A stretch of 60,948 bases of DNA, taken from assembly GCA_004292755.1 (NCBI GenBank), contig RDXE01000041.1, positions 1 to 60,948 of the forward strand, read 5' to 3'. This DNA comes from Alphaproteobacteria bacterium (GTDB lineage Bacteria; Pseudomonadota; Alphaproteobacteria; Elsterales; Elsteraceae). Made by a program: the position numbers and the translations under genes. The notes beneath the pieces were generated by a model, which saw only the letters and a program-made list of their open reading frames with translations, did not search any database and had not been told where the DNA came from. Shown piece after piece: positions 8,563-17,903 of this stretch (its first letter is position 1; every line of letters starts with the position of its first letter).

Positions 8563-8578
8563 TGGCATGGCGGGTGCA
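8563..8578 (+). promoter_or_regulatory. Sigma-54 promoter of pspABC
   Basis: TGGCATGGCGGGTGCA has GG at 8564-8565 and GC at 8576-8577, separated by exactly ten bases, the -24/-12 spacing required by sigma-54. Transcription would begin around 8589, just before the GGAGG ribosome site (8600-8604) of pspA. The divergent pspF encodes the matching activator. Confidence 0.85.
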
Positions 8579-8612
8579 AAACAGGAGGCATCTGCTTTTG
8601 GAGGACCGCATC

Positions 8613-9275
8613 ATGGGAATCTTCTCACGCCTGGCCGACATCGTCAGTTCGAACGTCAACGCCCTGCTGGATCGGGCGGAGGATCCGGAAAAGTTGATCC
8701 GGCTGATCATCCAGGAAATGGAAGACACGCTGGTCGAAGTTCGCTCCTCGGCCGTCAAGACCATCGCCGAGAAGAAGGAGTTGGAACGTCGCATCACCGG
8801 TCTGGATGCCGAAGTGACGGAGTGGCAGCGCCGCGCTGAGCTGGCGTTGACCCGCGACCGGGAAGACCTCGCCAAAGCCGCGCTGATTCAGAAGGCCCAG
8901 TTGGTTGAGGATCGCGCCGGCCTCGCGGTTCAACTGCAGCAGTTGGACGATGTGCTGACCAAGAATGCCGAGGACGTCGCCGCCCTGGAGGCCAAACTGG
9001 CCGAAGCGCGCAGCCGTCAGCAGACGTTGGTCGCGCGCCATCAGAGTGCCGTGCACCGCGCCCGGGTGCGCGAGCAGCTGCATGATCGTCGGCTGACGGA
9101 AGCATTCCAGCGCATGGACCAAATGGAGCGAGTGCTTGATCTGGCGGAAAGCCGGGTCGACGCCATGGATTTGGGCCGCAAGCGCAGCCTGAAGGATGAG
9201 TTTGTCGAGTTGGAAGCCACCAGTGCCGTCGAACGGGAACTGGCTGACCTCAAGGCGCGCATGGTCAAGTCGTGA
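8613..9275 (+). CDS. pspA: PspA/IM30 membrane-repair protein and PspF regulator
   Basis: A 220-residue, almost entirely helical coiled-coil protein of the PspA/IM30/Vipp1 (ESCRT-III-like) family. It has the typical N-terminal amphipathic helix (GIFSRLADIVSSNVNALLD), the DPEKLIRLIIQEMED segment and long heptads to about residue 200. PspA polymerises on damaged inner membrane and also inhibits PspF. ATG 8613 follows GGAGG at 8600-8604; the longer in-frame start at 8562 lies inside the sigma-54 promoter and is rejected. It is the first gene of pspABC. Confidence 0.96.
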   Translation: MGIFSRLADIVSSNVNALLDRAEDPEKLIRLIIQEMEDTLVEVRSSAVKTIAEKKELERRITGLDAEVTEWQRRAELALTRDREDLAKAALIQKAQLVEDRAGLAVQLQQLDDVLTKNAEDVAALEAKLAEARSRQQTLVARHQSAVHRARVREQLHDRRLTEAFQRMDQMERVLDLAESRVDAMDLGRKRSLKDEFVELEATSAVERELADLKARMVKS

Positions 9276-9499
9276 GCGTCTTTGGCTTTATCCTCGGCAT
9301 TCTTGCCCTTGTCATCGTCGTCCCGCTGTGGCTGCTGCTGCACTATGTGACCCGCTGGCGGTCGCAGCGCAGCCTCAGTGACGCCGATGAGCAGATGCTG
9401 GCCCGGCTGTGGGAAACCGCCCGCCGCCTGGAGGATCGCATCGGCGCGCTGGAGCGCGCGGTGCTTGATGACGACCCTGACCGGAGACCCCACTCATGA
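9272..9499 (+). CDS. pspB: PspB envelope-stress membrane protein
   Basis: A 75-residue protein with one N-terminal transmembrane helix (FGFILGILALVIVVPLWLLL) and a cytoplasmic amphipathic coil. The C-terminal pattern LSDADEQML, LWETARRLEDRIGALE is the PspB signature. PspB works with PspC to sense membrane damage and relieve PspA inhibition of PspF. Its GTG start overlaps the pspA stop by four bases (GTGA), giving tight coupling. Confidence 0.93.
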   Translation: MSVFGFILGILALVIVVPLWLLLHYVTRWRSQRSLSDADEQMLARLWETARRLEDRIGALERAVLDDDPDRRPHS

Positions 9500-9912
9500 G
9501 CCGCTTTTCATCGTGGCATCGCCAAAGCCTCAATCCCGTGCGGTTGGAGCGTGACCGCAGCGCGGGACGCATCGCTGGTGTCGCCGCTGGCCTTGCCCGC
9601 TTCCTTGGCGTGCGTCCCGTGCTGGTGCGCGTGCTGTTCATCCTGGCGACAGTGTTCTTCTTCCCGTTCCCGATCCTGGTGTACGGCGCCCTCTGGGTGA
9701 TTTTGCCGAACCGTCACGCGCCGCCGCCAACCATGGATGCAGAGACTGAAGCCTTCTGGCGCGGTGTTGCCACCAGCCCCGCGCGCACGGCCGACGATTT
9801 GCGTGGCCGCTTCCGCAGTCTGGACGACCGCTTGCAGCAGCTGGAACGGGTGGTGACATCCGACGCATGGCGCTTGAAACGGCAGTTTCGCGATCTGGAG
9901 CGCGGGTCATAA
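9496..9912 (+). CDS. pspC: PspC envelope-stress membrane protein
   Basis: A 138-residue PspC-domain protein. The domain spans about residues 15-75: LERDRSAGRIAGVAAGLA, the VRPVLVRVLFIL strand/helix and a transmembrane segment ending in WVILP. The C-terminal half is cytoplasmic and helical (DDRLQQLERVV). Together with PspB it passes the stress signal to PspA. The ATG overlaps the pspB stop, so all three psp genes are translationally coupled. An inverted repeat follows at 9922. Confidence 0.93.
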   Translation: MSRFSSWHRQSLNPVRLERDRSAGRIAGVAAGLARFLGVRPVLVRVLFILATVFFFPFPILVYGALWVILPNRHAPPPTMDAETEAFWRGVATSPARTADDLRGRFRSLDDRLQQLERVVTSDAWRLKRQFRDLERGS

Positions 9913-9921
9913 GGGGCCGCT

Positions 9922-9956
9922 GTCACGAGGCACCTGGGCTCCAGGTGCTTCGTGAC
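9922..9956. terminator. Inverted repeat between convergent pspC and DMT gene
   Basis: A 16-bp arm starting GTCACGAGGCAC at 9922 pairs with the arm ending GTGCTTCGTGAC at 9956 with one wobble pair and a three-base loop. It lacks a T-tract on either strand. Its position between convergent genes suggests a bidirectional transcription barrier. Confidence 0.6.
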
Positions 9957-9969
9957 CAGGTCCCAGCGG

Positions 9970-10848
9970 CTACCGCTTCAACAGCACCAGCGCGTTGCCG
10001 ACCAGCACCAGGGTAACACCCGCAACTGCAGCCGGGGTCCAGTGGTAATCCTCCAACATCGTGGAGAGGGCCAGCGCGATCACCGGATAGATCAAGCTGC
10101 CATAGGCCGCTGCCCCCAGGCCAATGCGCTCCAGCAACTGATAATACCAGATGTTGGCAAGCACAGACGAAAACACGACCAGAAACACGAAGGAGCCGAG
10201 ATACCGCGCGCTCGCCTCCGGCGCCAGCGGCAGCCCCAAGGCAATCGCCACGGCAAAGGTGAGTGCTGCGCCGCTGAGCATTGCCCAGGCGAGGCCGGTT
10301 AACAACGGCACCCCCTGGGATCGCGCCACCACCCACAGCGCTTGCGACAGCGAGGAGACCAGGGTCGCACCGAGGGCAAGGCCGATCCCGATGGCTGCCC
10401 CTGTTGAGTTCTCCAGCTGGCTGACATCCTCCCAGAACACCAGCACCAGTCCGGCGATGCCGATCACGGCCGCTGCGATGGCGCGTGGCGTGATCGCTGC
10501 CTTTTGCACCAGCAACCCGCTGACAAGATTGAGCGGAATGACCAGGCAGTAGACGATCGACACCACGCCCGAGGGCAGATAGATCGTGGCGTGATAGAAC
10601 AGGTAGTAGCTAACCGAAAAATTGATCACCCCGATTCCAACACAGCGCAGCCACAGTCGCCGTGGTAGCACCAGCCTGCCGCCGCTGATCCAGAGAATGC
10701 CGAACAGCACACACGCCGCGGCCAGAAACCGCCACGCGACCGACACCAGGATTGGCACTGTGCCGAGTTGCAGCGTGATGCCGAACCATGCCGTGCCCCA
10801 GATCAGCACGGTACCGATGTAGAGAAGGGGGACGGGCAGGGCGCGCAT
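9970..10848 (-). CDS. EamA/DMT-superfamily transporter
   Basis: A 292-residue inner-membrane protein with about ten hydrophobic helices arranged as two EamA repeats; the second begins near VLVFWEDVSQLENSTG. WGTAWFGI in the first helix and the SLSQALWVVARSQG segment are typical of the family. DMT proteins export amino acids, purines or other metabolites, but the substrate cannot be read from the sequence. It lies 14 bp downstream of the TPR protein gene on the same strand and probably shares its promoter. Confidence 0.85.
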   Translation of the reverse strand: MRALPVPLLYIGTVLIWGTAWFGITLQLGTVPILVSVAWRFLAAACVLFGILWISGGRLVLPRRLWLRCVGIGVINFSVSYYLFYHATIYLPSGVVSIVYCLVIPLNLVSGLLVQKAAITPRAIAAAVIGIAGLVLVFWEDVSQLENSTGAAIGIGLALGATLVSSLSQALWVVARSQGVPLLTGLAWAMLSGAALTFAVAIALGLPLAPEASARYLGSFVFLVVFSSVLANIWYYQLLERIGLGAAAYGSLIYPVIALALSTMLEDYHWTPAAVAGVTLVLVGNALVLLKR

Positions 10849-10862
10849 TGGCGCCAGTCAAG

Positions 10863-11423
10863 TCAGGTGCCGCTGCGTTCGTCCAGCGTGCGTGCACGCC
10901 GCAGGCGCTCCTGCAAGCCGCTCTGCTGTGGGTGCAGGTCTAGCGCCTGCCGGTACGCGGCGACGGCAAGGTCCGGCCGGTTCTGACGCTCGCGGATCTG
11001 ACCAAGTCCGGCCAGCGCACCAAAATGACGGGGCTCCAGCGCCAAGGTGCGCTCCACGTCATCCAGCGCGCCATCCAGATCGTCTTTCAGGAAGCGCACG
11101 GTTGCCCGGCGGTTCCAGGCCTCTGCAAAGTCTGGTGCGGCATCAATCGCCGCCGTGTAGCTCTGCTCAGCCAGGGCCAGATTGCGGTCCTGCTCGGCTG
11201 CGGCGCCGTGTTGCAAGAACAAGTCGGCTGTGGCTGAGGCAGACCCACTCCAAATCCGCACGATCTGTTGTTCGATCACGGCTGCTTCGGCCGGGCCTGG
11301 GGCCTCGCGCAGCAAGGAGAACAAGGTGGGCAGACGGGCGTCGCGCTGATCGGCCATCGCAGGGCCTGCGATCAGTCCGCAGCCCACCACCCCTGCCATC
11401 ACCATGATCAGCCACCGAGCCAT
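10863..11423 (-). CDS. Exported TPR-repeat protein
   Basis: A 186-residue protein with a cleavable signal peptide (hydrophobic to about residue 24, PAMA cleavage region). At least three tetratricopeptide units follow from about residue 75: AEQSYTAAIDAAPDFAEAW, DALDDVERTLALEPRHFGAL-like and LAVAAYRQALDLHPQ. TPR units bind protein partners, so a periplasmic scaffold role is likely; the partner is unknown. It lies just upstream of the DMT transporter gene and diverges from the potassium-channel gene by about 100 bp. Confidence 0.82.
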   Translation of the reverse strand: MARWLIMVMAGVVGCGLIAGPAMADQRDARLPTLFSLLREAPGPAEAAVIEQQIVRIWSGSASATADLFLQHGAAAEQDRNLALAEQSYTAAIDAAPDFAEAWNRRATVRFLKDDLDGALDDVERTLALEPRHFGALAGLGQIRERQNRPDLAVAAYRQALDLHPQQSGLQERLRRARTLDERSGT

Positions 11424-11525
11424 GGATCAAGTGTGACCGAGCCATGCGCCAACGCAAGCCCCAAGCGCGTGCGACGTTTGATCTGCGTCAAGGCGCCCGA
11501 GGTGTGATGGCGGGAGGCTCTGCTT

Positions 11526-12737
11526 ATGGGGGAAAGTGGATCAACCAGAGCGCAGGTCTGGGCGCATGCCCGTCACGTGGCATGGCAGATGCTGGAATGC
11601 CCGCGGGAGCGAGGTCTTACCCGCCGCTGCATTGATGCGCTGTTGATTGTGCTGGTGATCGGCAATGCTTTGGCGGTCGTGTTTGGCTCGGATGACGACA
11701 TCCATGCCCGCTACGCCCCCGTGTTTGACTGGTTTGAGTGGGCTTCTCTCGCGGTCTTTTCCCTAGAGTTGGGGGTGCGGATCTGGGCGTGTGTGGAATC
11801 GCCGGATCGCCGGGGCCAATCGGCTTGGCGACAGCGGCTGGAGTTCCTCACCACACCGCTGGTGCTGATCGACATCCTCGCCTTGGTGCCAGCCCTTCTG
11901 CACCATCTATGGGGCCTGGACCTGCGCTTTGTGCGCCTGTTGCGCCTGCTTCGGATGTTGAAGCTGGCCCGTTACTCACCGGCCCTGCATGCGTTGGGTG
12001 CTGCCTTTTACGCGGAGCGGCGTTCCTTTCTTGGGGCGGGCTTGATTGTGGCAGTGCTGATTCTGCTGGCGGCCAGCCTGCTGCATCTGGTGGAGGCCGA
12101 GGCGAATCCCGCTGGCTTTGGCACGCTTGCCCGCTCCCTCTGGTGGGCGGTGGTGACCCTCACCACCACGGGCTATGGCGACGTGGTGCCGGTCACGCCC
12201 CTGGGTCGGGTCCTAGGCGGGCTCTGCACAATCCTGGGCCTGTGCCTGTTGGCGCTGCCTGCGGGCATCATGGCCAATGGTTTTGCGGAGGAGATCAAGC
12301 GCCGCGATTTTGTTGTGAACGTTAAGCTGGTTGGTCAGGTGCCCATCTTTCGTGGCATTGATGCTCTGCATCTGGCGGAGATTGCAACCATGCTGCGTCC
12401 ACGCTCCGTAGCGCCGCGGGCGCTTGTGGTTCGGGCGGGCGATCCCTCCGACTGTATGTATTTTGTGCTGCAGGGGGAGCTGCAGGTGATGATTCCCGCG
12501 CCCGTGCTGCTGGGACCCGGCAGCTTCTTCGGCGAGATGGGACTGCTCACCAAAGCCCCGCGCAGCGCCAGTGTCCGGGCGATGGTCGACAGCCAGTTGT
12601 TGGTGCTGGACGAGCAAGACTTTGATCGCCTGATGCGCCTGCACCCTGAAGTGCTGGCGGAAATCCGTCGGGTGGCGGCGGAGCGTCAGACCAGTCCGCC
12701 ACCGCCGCGTCCTGCCCTGGAAGCGAGGTCACAATGA
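11526..12737 (+). CDS. Six-helix potassium channel with cyclic-nucleotide-binding domain
   Basis: A 403-residue ion channel. S1 lies at about 38-54, S2 at 70-88, S3 at 107-128, and S4 is the arginine-rich RFVRLLRLLRMLKLARY (134-150). S5 lies at 168-190, the pore loop has the K+ filter TTTGYGD (213-219), and S6 is at 229-252. A C-terminal cyclic-nucleotide-binding domain (about 266-375) has the phosphate-binding cassette GSFFGEMGLL...PRSASV. The layout matches bacterial cyclic-nucleotide-regulated channels such as MlotiK1, though S4 here keeps more regular positive charges. It overlaps the next gene by four bases (ATGA). Confidence 0.93.
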   Translation: MGESGSTRAQVWAHARHVAWQMLECPRERGLTRRCIDALLIVLVIGNALAVVFGSDDDIHARYAPVFDWFEWASLAVFSLELGVRIWACVESPDRRGQSAWRQRLEFLTTPLVLIDILALVPALLHHLWGLDLRFVRLLRLLRMLKLARYSPALHALGAAFYAERRSFLGAGLIVAVLILLAASLLHLVEAEANPAGFGTLARSLWWAVVTLTTTGYGDVVPVTPLGRVLGGLCTILGLCLLALPAGIMANGFAEEIKRRDFVVNVKLVGQVPIFRGIDALHLAEIATMLRPRSVAPRALVVRAGDPSDCMYFVLQGELQVMIPAPVLLGPGSFFGEMGLLTKAPRSASVRAMVDSQLLVLDEQDFDRLMRLHPEVLAEIRRVAAERQTSPPPPRPALEARSQ

Positions 12738-13180
12738 TCAGAGCCGATGCAAACACACTGCGCATGGTTGGCACCTTGGCCGCGCTGCTGGCCGCAACCC
12801 CCGCCCTTGCTCAGCCCGTCAGCCGCGACGAGCTGATGCAGGCACCGATCCACATCGAGGCTCAGGACCGCGACGCTGGATTGACCGTGCAGGGATTGGT
12901 CAATTGCTTGAGCCGCTGGCGCGCGGGCCCCGATGATCGCCGCCCACCCAATCCCGTGCGGGTGGAGGAGACGGCGCGGGACCGCTGGCGTGTATCCGCC
13001 ACCCTGCGCAGCCCGGCTGTGTTCCACTTGGTGGTGCGCCGTGAGCAGGGGCTGCCGACGGCTCTGTTGAGCCGGGTTGAGTATCGAGAGCCCAGCCGCG
13101 GCGCCAACCAGCAACTCAGCGACAGCGAGACAAAACGCGCCGTCTTGCGCGCTGTTTGCGAACCGGTGAGCCGCCGGTGA
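12734..13180 (+). CDS. Small exported protein coupled to the potassium channel, function unknown
   Basis: A 148-residue protein that I do not recognise. A signal peptide (TLAALLAATPALA) is visible near residues 13-26. The mature protein has two cysteines, one in VQGLVNCLSRW and one in AVCEPVSRR, that may form a disulfide. Its ATG overlaps the channel stop codon, so the two are translated together. A periplasmic accessory role for the channel is possible but is inference only. Confidence 0.7.
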   Translation: MIRADANTLRMVGTLAALLAATPALAQPVSRDELMQAPIHIEAQDRDAGLTVQGLVNCLSRWRAGPDDRRPPNPVRVEETARDRWRVSATLRSPAVFHLVVRREQGLPTALLSRVEYREPSRGANQQLSDSETKRAVLRAVCEPVSRR

Positions 13181-13394
13181 TGGTGGGCGTGCCCCTGCCG
13201 CGAGTGTCTGTGGCAGCTTCGCCACAGTGTTTCGGAAACGTCGCGGAGGCAGGCCGGAGGCGCTTGCATGGGGGGGTGGGGTTCCTGTTCTATCGCTCCC
13301 GGTACCTGGGGCCAGCGGGGCGGCTTTGCTTCGTTCAGGATGCGTCGCAAGCGCCCCGGGCACATGGTTGGTTAAGACTGTGAGAGGTAACCCC

Positions 13395-14609
13395 ATGAAG
13401 AAGCTTCTTTTGGGCTCGACGATGCTGGTCGCCGCTGCCCTGTCGGCCGCTCCGGCGTACGCCCAGGCCCAACGCAATGCTGCCACGTCCGCGGCTCCGT
13501 TCTCGGTTAACCTGCGTGGCTACTCCACGTTTGCTTTCCAGATTGCGAACCACGACCGGGATGCAGACCTGCGTTCGCATGACATGCTGGACGACACCCG
13601 TCTGACGGTGAACGTCGAAGCCCGCTCCGATAACGGCCTGACCTACGGTTTCATGCACCGTCTGCGTCTGGTCCCGGCTGGCAGCCGTTCGGACTTCCAG
13701 AACGACCGTAACTTCCTGTACCTGCGCTCCGCTTCCTTCGGTGAAGTGATCCTCGGCACCCACCCGAACGCAGTCGATAACTCGATGGCCCCGCCGACCC
13801 TGTACGGTCCGGCCACCGGTCTCGGCGTGTACGCGGACGGCGGTTTCGCTGAGTTCGCTGCTGGCAGCCTGTACGCTCAGGCCGGCACCGCCCGCCTGAC
13901 CTACGGCATGTCGAAGTTCTCCGGCGTGACTGCCACGCAGGTGATGTACACCACCCCGACCTTCTCGGGCTTCTCGTTCTCGGCCTCTTACTCGGCTGAC
14001 AGCGAGCGTGGTCGTAGCACTGATCGCAACGAGCGTCAGACCAGCACTGGCTCGACCGAAATCGGCAACGCGGGCACTGAAAACCTGTTCGCTGCCGCTC
14101 TGAACTACTCCGGTTCGTTCAGCGGCATCGGCATCGGCGCTGGCGTCGGTGTGAACGTTGCGGGTGCCAAGGATCGCCTCGGCGGTCTGGTCACCAACCG
14201 CGAGTACGAGAATGTCGTCGGCTGGACCTTCCGTCTGTCCGCGACCTACGCTGGCTTCACCCTGTACGGCAACTACGCCTACGACGGTGACTCCGGTTAT
14301 GCCAAGCGCTTGGCCTCCGAAGGCGCAGCCGTCCGCGTCGACAACGATAGCGCCTACGGCTACAACATCGGCCTCGGCTACGTCACTGGCCCGATCGCCG
14401 TTGGCGTGAGCTACGGCTACGGCAAGACCGAAGGCGACGTCCTGATCGGCGGCGATGACACCCTGTCGGTGCTGAACGTCGGTGGTCACTACACCCTGGT
14501 TCCGGGCCTGATGCTGTTCGGTGGCGTTGAGTTCTTCTCCGCGAAGAACGAAGGTGCCAAGCAGAACGACGGCACCGTCATCACCCTCGGCACTCACCTG
14601 CGCTTCTAA
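13395..14609 (+). CDS. Outer-membrane porin (Gram-negative porin family)
   Basis: A 404-residue porin. The signal peptide MKKLLLGSTMLVAAALSAAPAYA is cleaved before QAQ. The mature protein shows alternating hydrophobic beta strands, many Tyr/Gly turns, a PPTLYGPATGLGVYADGG loop in the position of a constriction loop, and a terminal Phe (LGTHLRF) that serves as the BAM assembly signal. The length fits a 16-stranded trimeric porin. ATG 13395 is preceded by GAGAGG and begins a perfect signal peptide; the upstream frame extension is not coding. Codon use is strongly biased (many GGC, CTG, CGT), suggesting high expression. A strong terminator follows. Confidence 0.93.
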   Translation: MKKLLLGSTMLVAAALSAAPAYAQAQRNAATSAAPFSVNLRGYSTFAFQIANHDRDADLRSHDMLDDTRLTVNVEARSDNGLTYGFMHRLRLVPAGSRSDFQNDRNFLYLRSASFGEVILGTHPNAVDNSMAPPTLYGPATGLGVYADGGFAEFAAGSLYAQAGTARLTYGMSKFSGVTATQVMYTTPTFSGFSFSASYSADSERGRSTDRNERQTSTGSTEIGNAGTENLFAAALNYSGSFSGIGIGAGVGVNVAGAKDRLGGLVTNREYENVVGWTFRLSATYAGFTLYGNYAYDGDSGYAKRLASEGAAVRVDNDSAYGYNIGLGYVTGPIAVGVSYGYGKTEGDVLIGGDDTLSVLNVGGHYTLVPGLMLFGGVEFFSAKNEGAKQNDGTVITLGTHLRF

Positions 14610-14630
14610 TCGCAGGTTAGCCTGAGTTTG

Positions 14631-14666
14631 GAAGGGCGTCGGCTTCGGTCGGCGCCCTTCTTTTTT
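14631..14666 (+). terminator. Rho-independent terminator of the porin gene
   Basis: GAAGGGCG (14631-14638) pairs with CGCCCTTC (14653-14660) and is followed at once by six T residues. It lies 22 bases after the porin stop codon. Confidence 0.93.
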
Positions 14667-14779
14667 GTCCACTGTGCCTGTCCCGCTGCTTCTGGGTTTG
14701 CTGTTGACGGGCGCACTGCCTATGATGCTGCCGCACTCCGCCGGTGCTGCATCCGGCTTCTGTAAAGTGACTGACACCC

Positions 14780-15310
14780 GTGACCCGTTCCTCCCTCCGT
14801 CGCCTTTGGCTTCCGGTCACCGCTGGCTTGTTGCTGGTCGGCTGTGCCGGTTTGCAAACCACCGAACCTCCCCTGGGCCGTGATGCTCAGGATGCGCGGC
14901 GCATCGGCTCCATCCTTGGGGATGAGGGCGGGTTCAACCTGTTCGGTGGCAGCCGTCGGCGTGGTGATGACCAGCCCGCGGGCATCGCGGTCAACACATA
15001 TCTGTGGCGGGCGTCGATCGACACGCTGGCATTCATGCCGCTGGTCTCGGCTGATCCGTTCGGTGGCGTGATCCTGACCGATTGGCACAGCCCGCCCGAC
15101 AGCCCGTCCGAGCGGTTTCGAATCAGCGTGTTCATCCTTGATCGGCAGCTTCGCGCCGATGGTGTCCGGGTGTCGGTGTTCCGACAGATCCGCGATGCTG
15201 CCGGGTGGTCTGACGCGCAGGTGAACCAGCGGACCGCTTCCGACATCGAAACCGCAATTCTGACCCGCGCGCGTCAATTGCGGCTCGATTCCACCGCTCA
15301 ACGGAATTAA
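14780..15310 (+). CDS. DUF3576 lipoprotein upstream of leuS
   Basis: A 176-residue lipoprotein. The N-terminus carries a lipobox (LLLVGC) after a basic and hydrophobic stretch, so Cys22 would be lipidated. The remainder matches the DUF3576 pattern ([21 protein letters not shown], then [13 protein letters not shown]). In many alphaproteobacteria DUF3576 proteins are encoded just before leuS, as here (gap of eight bases). The molecular role is unknown; envelope localisation is clear. The start is GTG at 14780. Confidence 0.85.
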   Translation: MTRSSLRRLWLPVTAGLLLVGCAGLQTTEPPLGRDAQDARRIGSILGDEGGFNLFGGSRRRGDDQPAGIAVNTYLWRASIDTLAFMPLVSADPFGGVILTDWHSPPDSPSERFRISVFILDRQLRADGVRVSVFRQIRDAAGWSDAQVNQRTASDIETAILTRARQLRLDSTAQRN

Positions 15311-15318
15311 TCGCCCCA

Positions 15319-17892
15319 ATGGCCCGGTATGCAGTGAAAGAGGCCGAAGCCCGCTGGCAGCGGGTTTGGCAAGAGCGCAGTGCCTTTCAAACCTTGAATG
15401 ATCCGGCACGGCCCAAGTTTTTCGCGATGGAGATGTTCCCCTATCCCTCGGGGCGCATCCACATGGGCCATGTGCGCAACTACACACTGGGCGACATGGT
15501 GGCCCGCTTCAAGCGTGCCCAGGGCTTTGACGTCCTGCACCCCATGGGCTGGGATGCCTTCGGTCTGCCAGCGGAGAATGCCGCCATCCAGCGTGGCGCC
15601 CATCCTGGGGATTGGACCTACGCCAACATCAAGGCGATGCGCACGCAGTTGATGTCGATGGGCCTTGCGATTGATTGGGAGCGCGAGATCGCAACCTGTC
15701 ACCCGCAATACTATCGGCACGAGCAGAAATTCTTCCTGGATTTCCTGAAGCAGGGCCTCGCGTATCGCAAGACAAGCTGGGTCAACTGGGATCCCGTGGA
15801 TCACACGGTGCTGGCCAACGAACAGGTGATCGATGGCAAGGGCTGGCGCACCGGTGCGCCGGTTGAGCGGCGCGAGTTGGCGCAGTGGTTTTTGAAGATC
15901 ACTGCCTACAGTCAAGACCTGCTGGATGCACTAAAGCAATTGCCGCGCTGGCCCGAGCGTGTGCGCCTGATGCAGGAAAACTGGATTGGGCGTTCCGAAG
16001 GATTGCGCACCCGCTTTGTGCTGGAAGGGCGTGACCCGACCGATCCCTTGGGGGCGATTGACATCTTTACCACGCGGCCAGACACGCTGTTTGGTGCGAG
16101 CTTTGTTGCGATTGCCGCCAACCACCCGCTCGCCAAGTCCCTGCCAGAGGATTTGCCGGGTCTGGCAGAGTTCCATGCCGCAGTCGCCCGCACCGGCACC
16201 TCGGAAGCCGCGATTGAAACCGCAGAAAAGCTGGGCTTTGACACGGGCCTGCGCGCCGTTCACCCGCTTGATCCGTCCTGGACTGTGCCGGTCTACCTCG
16301 CCAATTTCGTGCTGATGGACTATGGCACGGGGGCGATCTTCGGCTGCCCGGCTGGCGATCAGCGCGATCTGGAGTTTGCGCGCAAGTACGGCCTGCCGGT
16401 GATTCCCGTGGTGCGTCCAGCCGATGCTGATGACACCTTCACCATTGGCGACACGGCCTTCACTGATGACGGCGTGCTGTTCAATTCCCGCTTTCTCGAT
16501 GGCCTTCCCGTTGCAGCCGCCAAGGCGCGCGTGATCGACTATATGGAAGCCGCGGGTATCGGCACCCGCACGGTGAACTTCCGCCTGCGCGATTGGGGCG
16601 TGTCGCGCCAGCGCTACTGGGGTTGTCCGATTCCAGTGATCCACTGCGCCGATTGCGGCATCGTGCCGGTTCCCGAAGACCAGTTGCCAGTAGAGCTGCC
16701 TCATGATGTGACCTTCGACCAGCCGGGCAACCCGTTGGAACGGCACCCGACCTGGAAGCATGTCGATTGTCCATCCTGCGGCAAGCCCGCCCGCCGGGAG
16801 ACCGACACCCTCGACACATTCATGGAAAGCAGCTGGTACTTCCTGCGCTACACCAGCCCGCGCGATGATCGCCCGTTCGACCCAGTCGAGGCCAAGCGCT
16901 GGCTGCCGGTTGATCAGTATATCGGTGGGGTCGAGCATGCCGTCCTCCACCTGCTGTACAGCCGCTTCTTCACCCGAGCCTTGAGTGATTGCGGGTACTT
17001 GGATTTGGCTGAGCCGTTTGACGGCTTGTTTACTCAGGGCATGGTCTGCCACGAAACCTACAAGGATGCATCCGGCGCGTGGCTGTATCCGACCGAGGTG
17101 GAAAAGCGCGACGGCGCCTGGGTCAAACGGGACACGGGCGAAGCGGTGACCGTTGGTCGGTCCGAGAAAATGTCCAAGTCGAAGCACAATGTGGTCGACC
17201 CGGACGAGATCATCGATACCTACGGTGCAGATGCCGCCCGCTTCTTCATGCTGTCGGACAGCCCGCCGGAGCGTGATCTTGATTGGTCGGACGCGGGCAT
17301 CGAGGGGGCGTGGCGGTTTGTGCAGCGGGTGTGGCGCTTGGCCGACGAGCCGGGCAACCGCCCCTATGCCGCGGCTGACACGGCGATGCCCGAGGTGGCT
17401 GGGGCCGCGCTCGACCTACGGCGCACCCTGCACAAAACCATCGACGGCGTTACCCAGGCGATCGACAGCTTCCACTTCAACAAAGCAGTCGCCTTGGTCC
17501 GCACCCTGGTCAACCTCTACGAGGACGTTGGAGGGGACGAGGCTGGGGTCCAGTGGGTTCGGCGCGAGGTGTTGACCACCCTAGCCGTGTTGATCGCCCC
17601 GATGATGCCGCATCTGGCCGAATCCCTGTGGGAGCGGTTGGGTGGCAGCGATCTGGTCTGCCAGCAGCCCTGGCCGATCGCCACGCCTGCCTTGCTGGTG
17701 GACGACACCGTCACCGTCGCCGTGCAGGTGAATGGCAAGATGCGCGGAACCCTGGCCCTTGCCCCCGGCGCGGATCAGGACACGGCCGTGGCCGCGGCGT
17801 TGGCCGATGCCAGCATTGCCCGGTGGTTGGACGGCAAGGCGCCGCGCAAGGTGATCCTGGTGCCGAACCGCCTGCTCAATCTGGTGGTGTGA
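15319..17892 (+). CDS. leuS: Leucyl-tRNA synthetase
   Basis: Charges tRNA-Leu in the cytoplasm. It is 857 residues, the normal bacterial length. The class I HIGH motif appears as HMGH (48-51) within [10 protein letters not shown], and KMSKS lies at 617-621. The CP1 editing domain is present between ([11 protein letters not shown]-like segment and the [15 protein letters not shown] pocket). The zinc-like cysteine cluster CADCGIV...CPSCGK is also present. The C-terminal domain includes [12 protein letters not shown]. It follows the DUF3576 gene by eight bases and precedes a sigma-like gene. Confidence 0.98.
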   Translation: MARYAVKEAEARWQRVWQERSAFQTLNDPARPKFFAMEMFPYPSGRIHMGHVRNYTLGDMVARFKRAQGFDVLHPMGWDAFGLPAENAAIQRGAHPGDWTYANIKAMRTQLMSMGLAIDWEREIATCHPQYYRHEQKFFLDFLKQGLAYRKTSWVNWDPVDHTVLANEQVIDGKGWRTGAPVERRELAQWFLKITAYSQDLLDALKQLPRWPERVRLMQENWIGRSEGLRTRFVLEGRDPTDPLGAIDIFTTRPDTLFGASFVAIAANHPLAKSLPEDLPGLAEFHAAVARTGTSEAAIETAEKLGFDTGLRAVHPLDPSWTVPVYLANFVLMDYGTGAIFGCPAGDQRDLEFARKYGLPVIPVVRPADADDTFTIGDTAFTDDGVLFNSRFLDGLPVAAAKARVIDYMEAAGIGTRTVNFRLRDWGVSRQRYWGCPIPVIHCADCGIVPVPEDQLPVELPHDVTFDQPGNPLERHPTWKHVDCPSCGKPARRETDTLDTFMESSWYFLRYTSPRDDRPFDPVEAKRWLPVDQYIGGVEHAVLHLLYSRFFTRALSDCGYLDLAEPFDGLFTQGMVCHETYKDASGAWLYPTEVEKRDGAWVKRDTGEAVTVGRSEKMSKSKHNVVDPDEIIDTYGADAARFFMLSDSPPERDLDWSDAGIEGAWRFVQRVWRLADEPGNRPYAAADTAMPEVAGAALDLRRTLHKTIDGVTQAIDSFHFNKAVALVRTLVNLYEDVGGDEAGVQWVRREVLTTLAVLIAPMMPHLAESLWERLGGSDLVCQQPWPIATPALLVDDTVTVAVQVNGKMRGTLALAPGADQDTAVAAALADASIARWLDGKAPRKVILVPNRLLNLVV

Positions 17893-17903
17893 GGGAGCGG
17901 GCG

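Noticed and set aside
13335-14777. Minus-strand open frame (480 codons) opposite the porin
   Set aside because: Antisense to a highly biased, well-recognised porin gene, and it crosses the porin terminator.
15931-17187. Minus-strand open frame opposite leuS
   Set aside because: Antisense shadow of a universal gene with no motif of its own.
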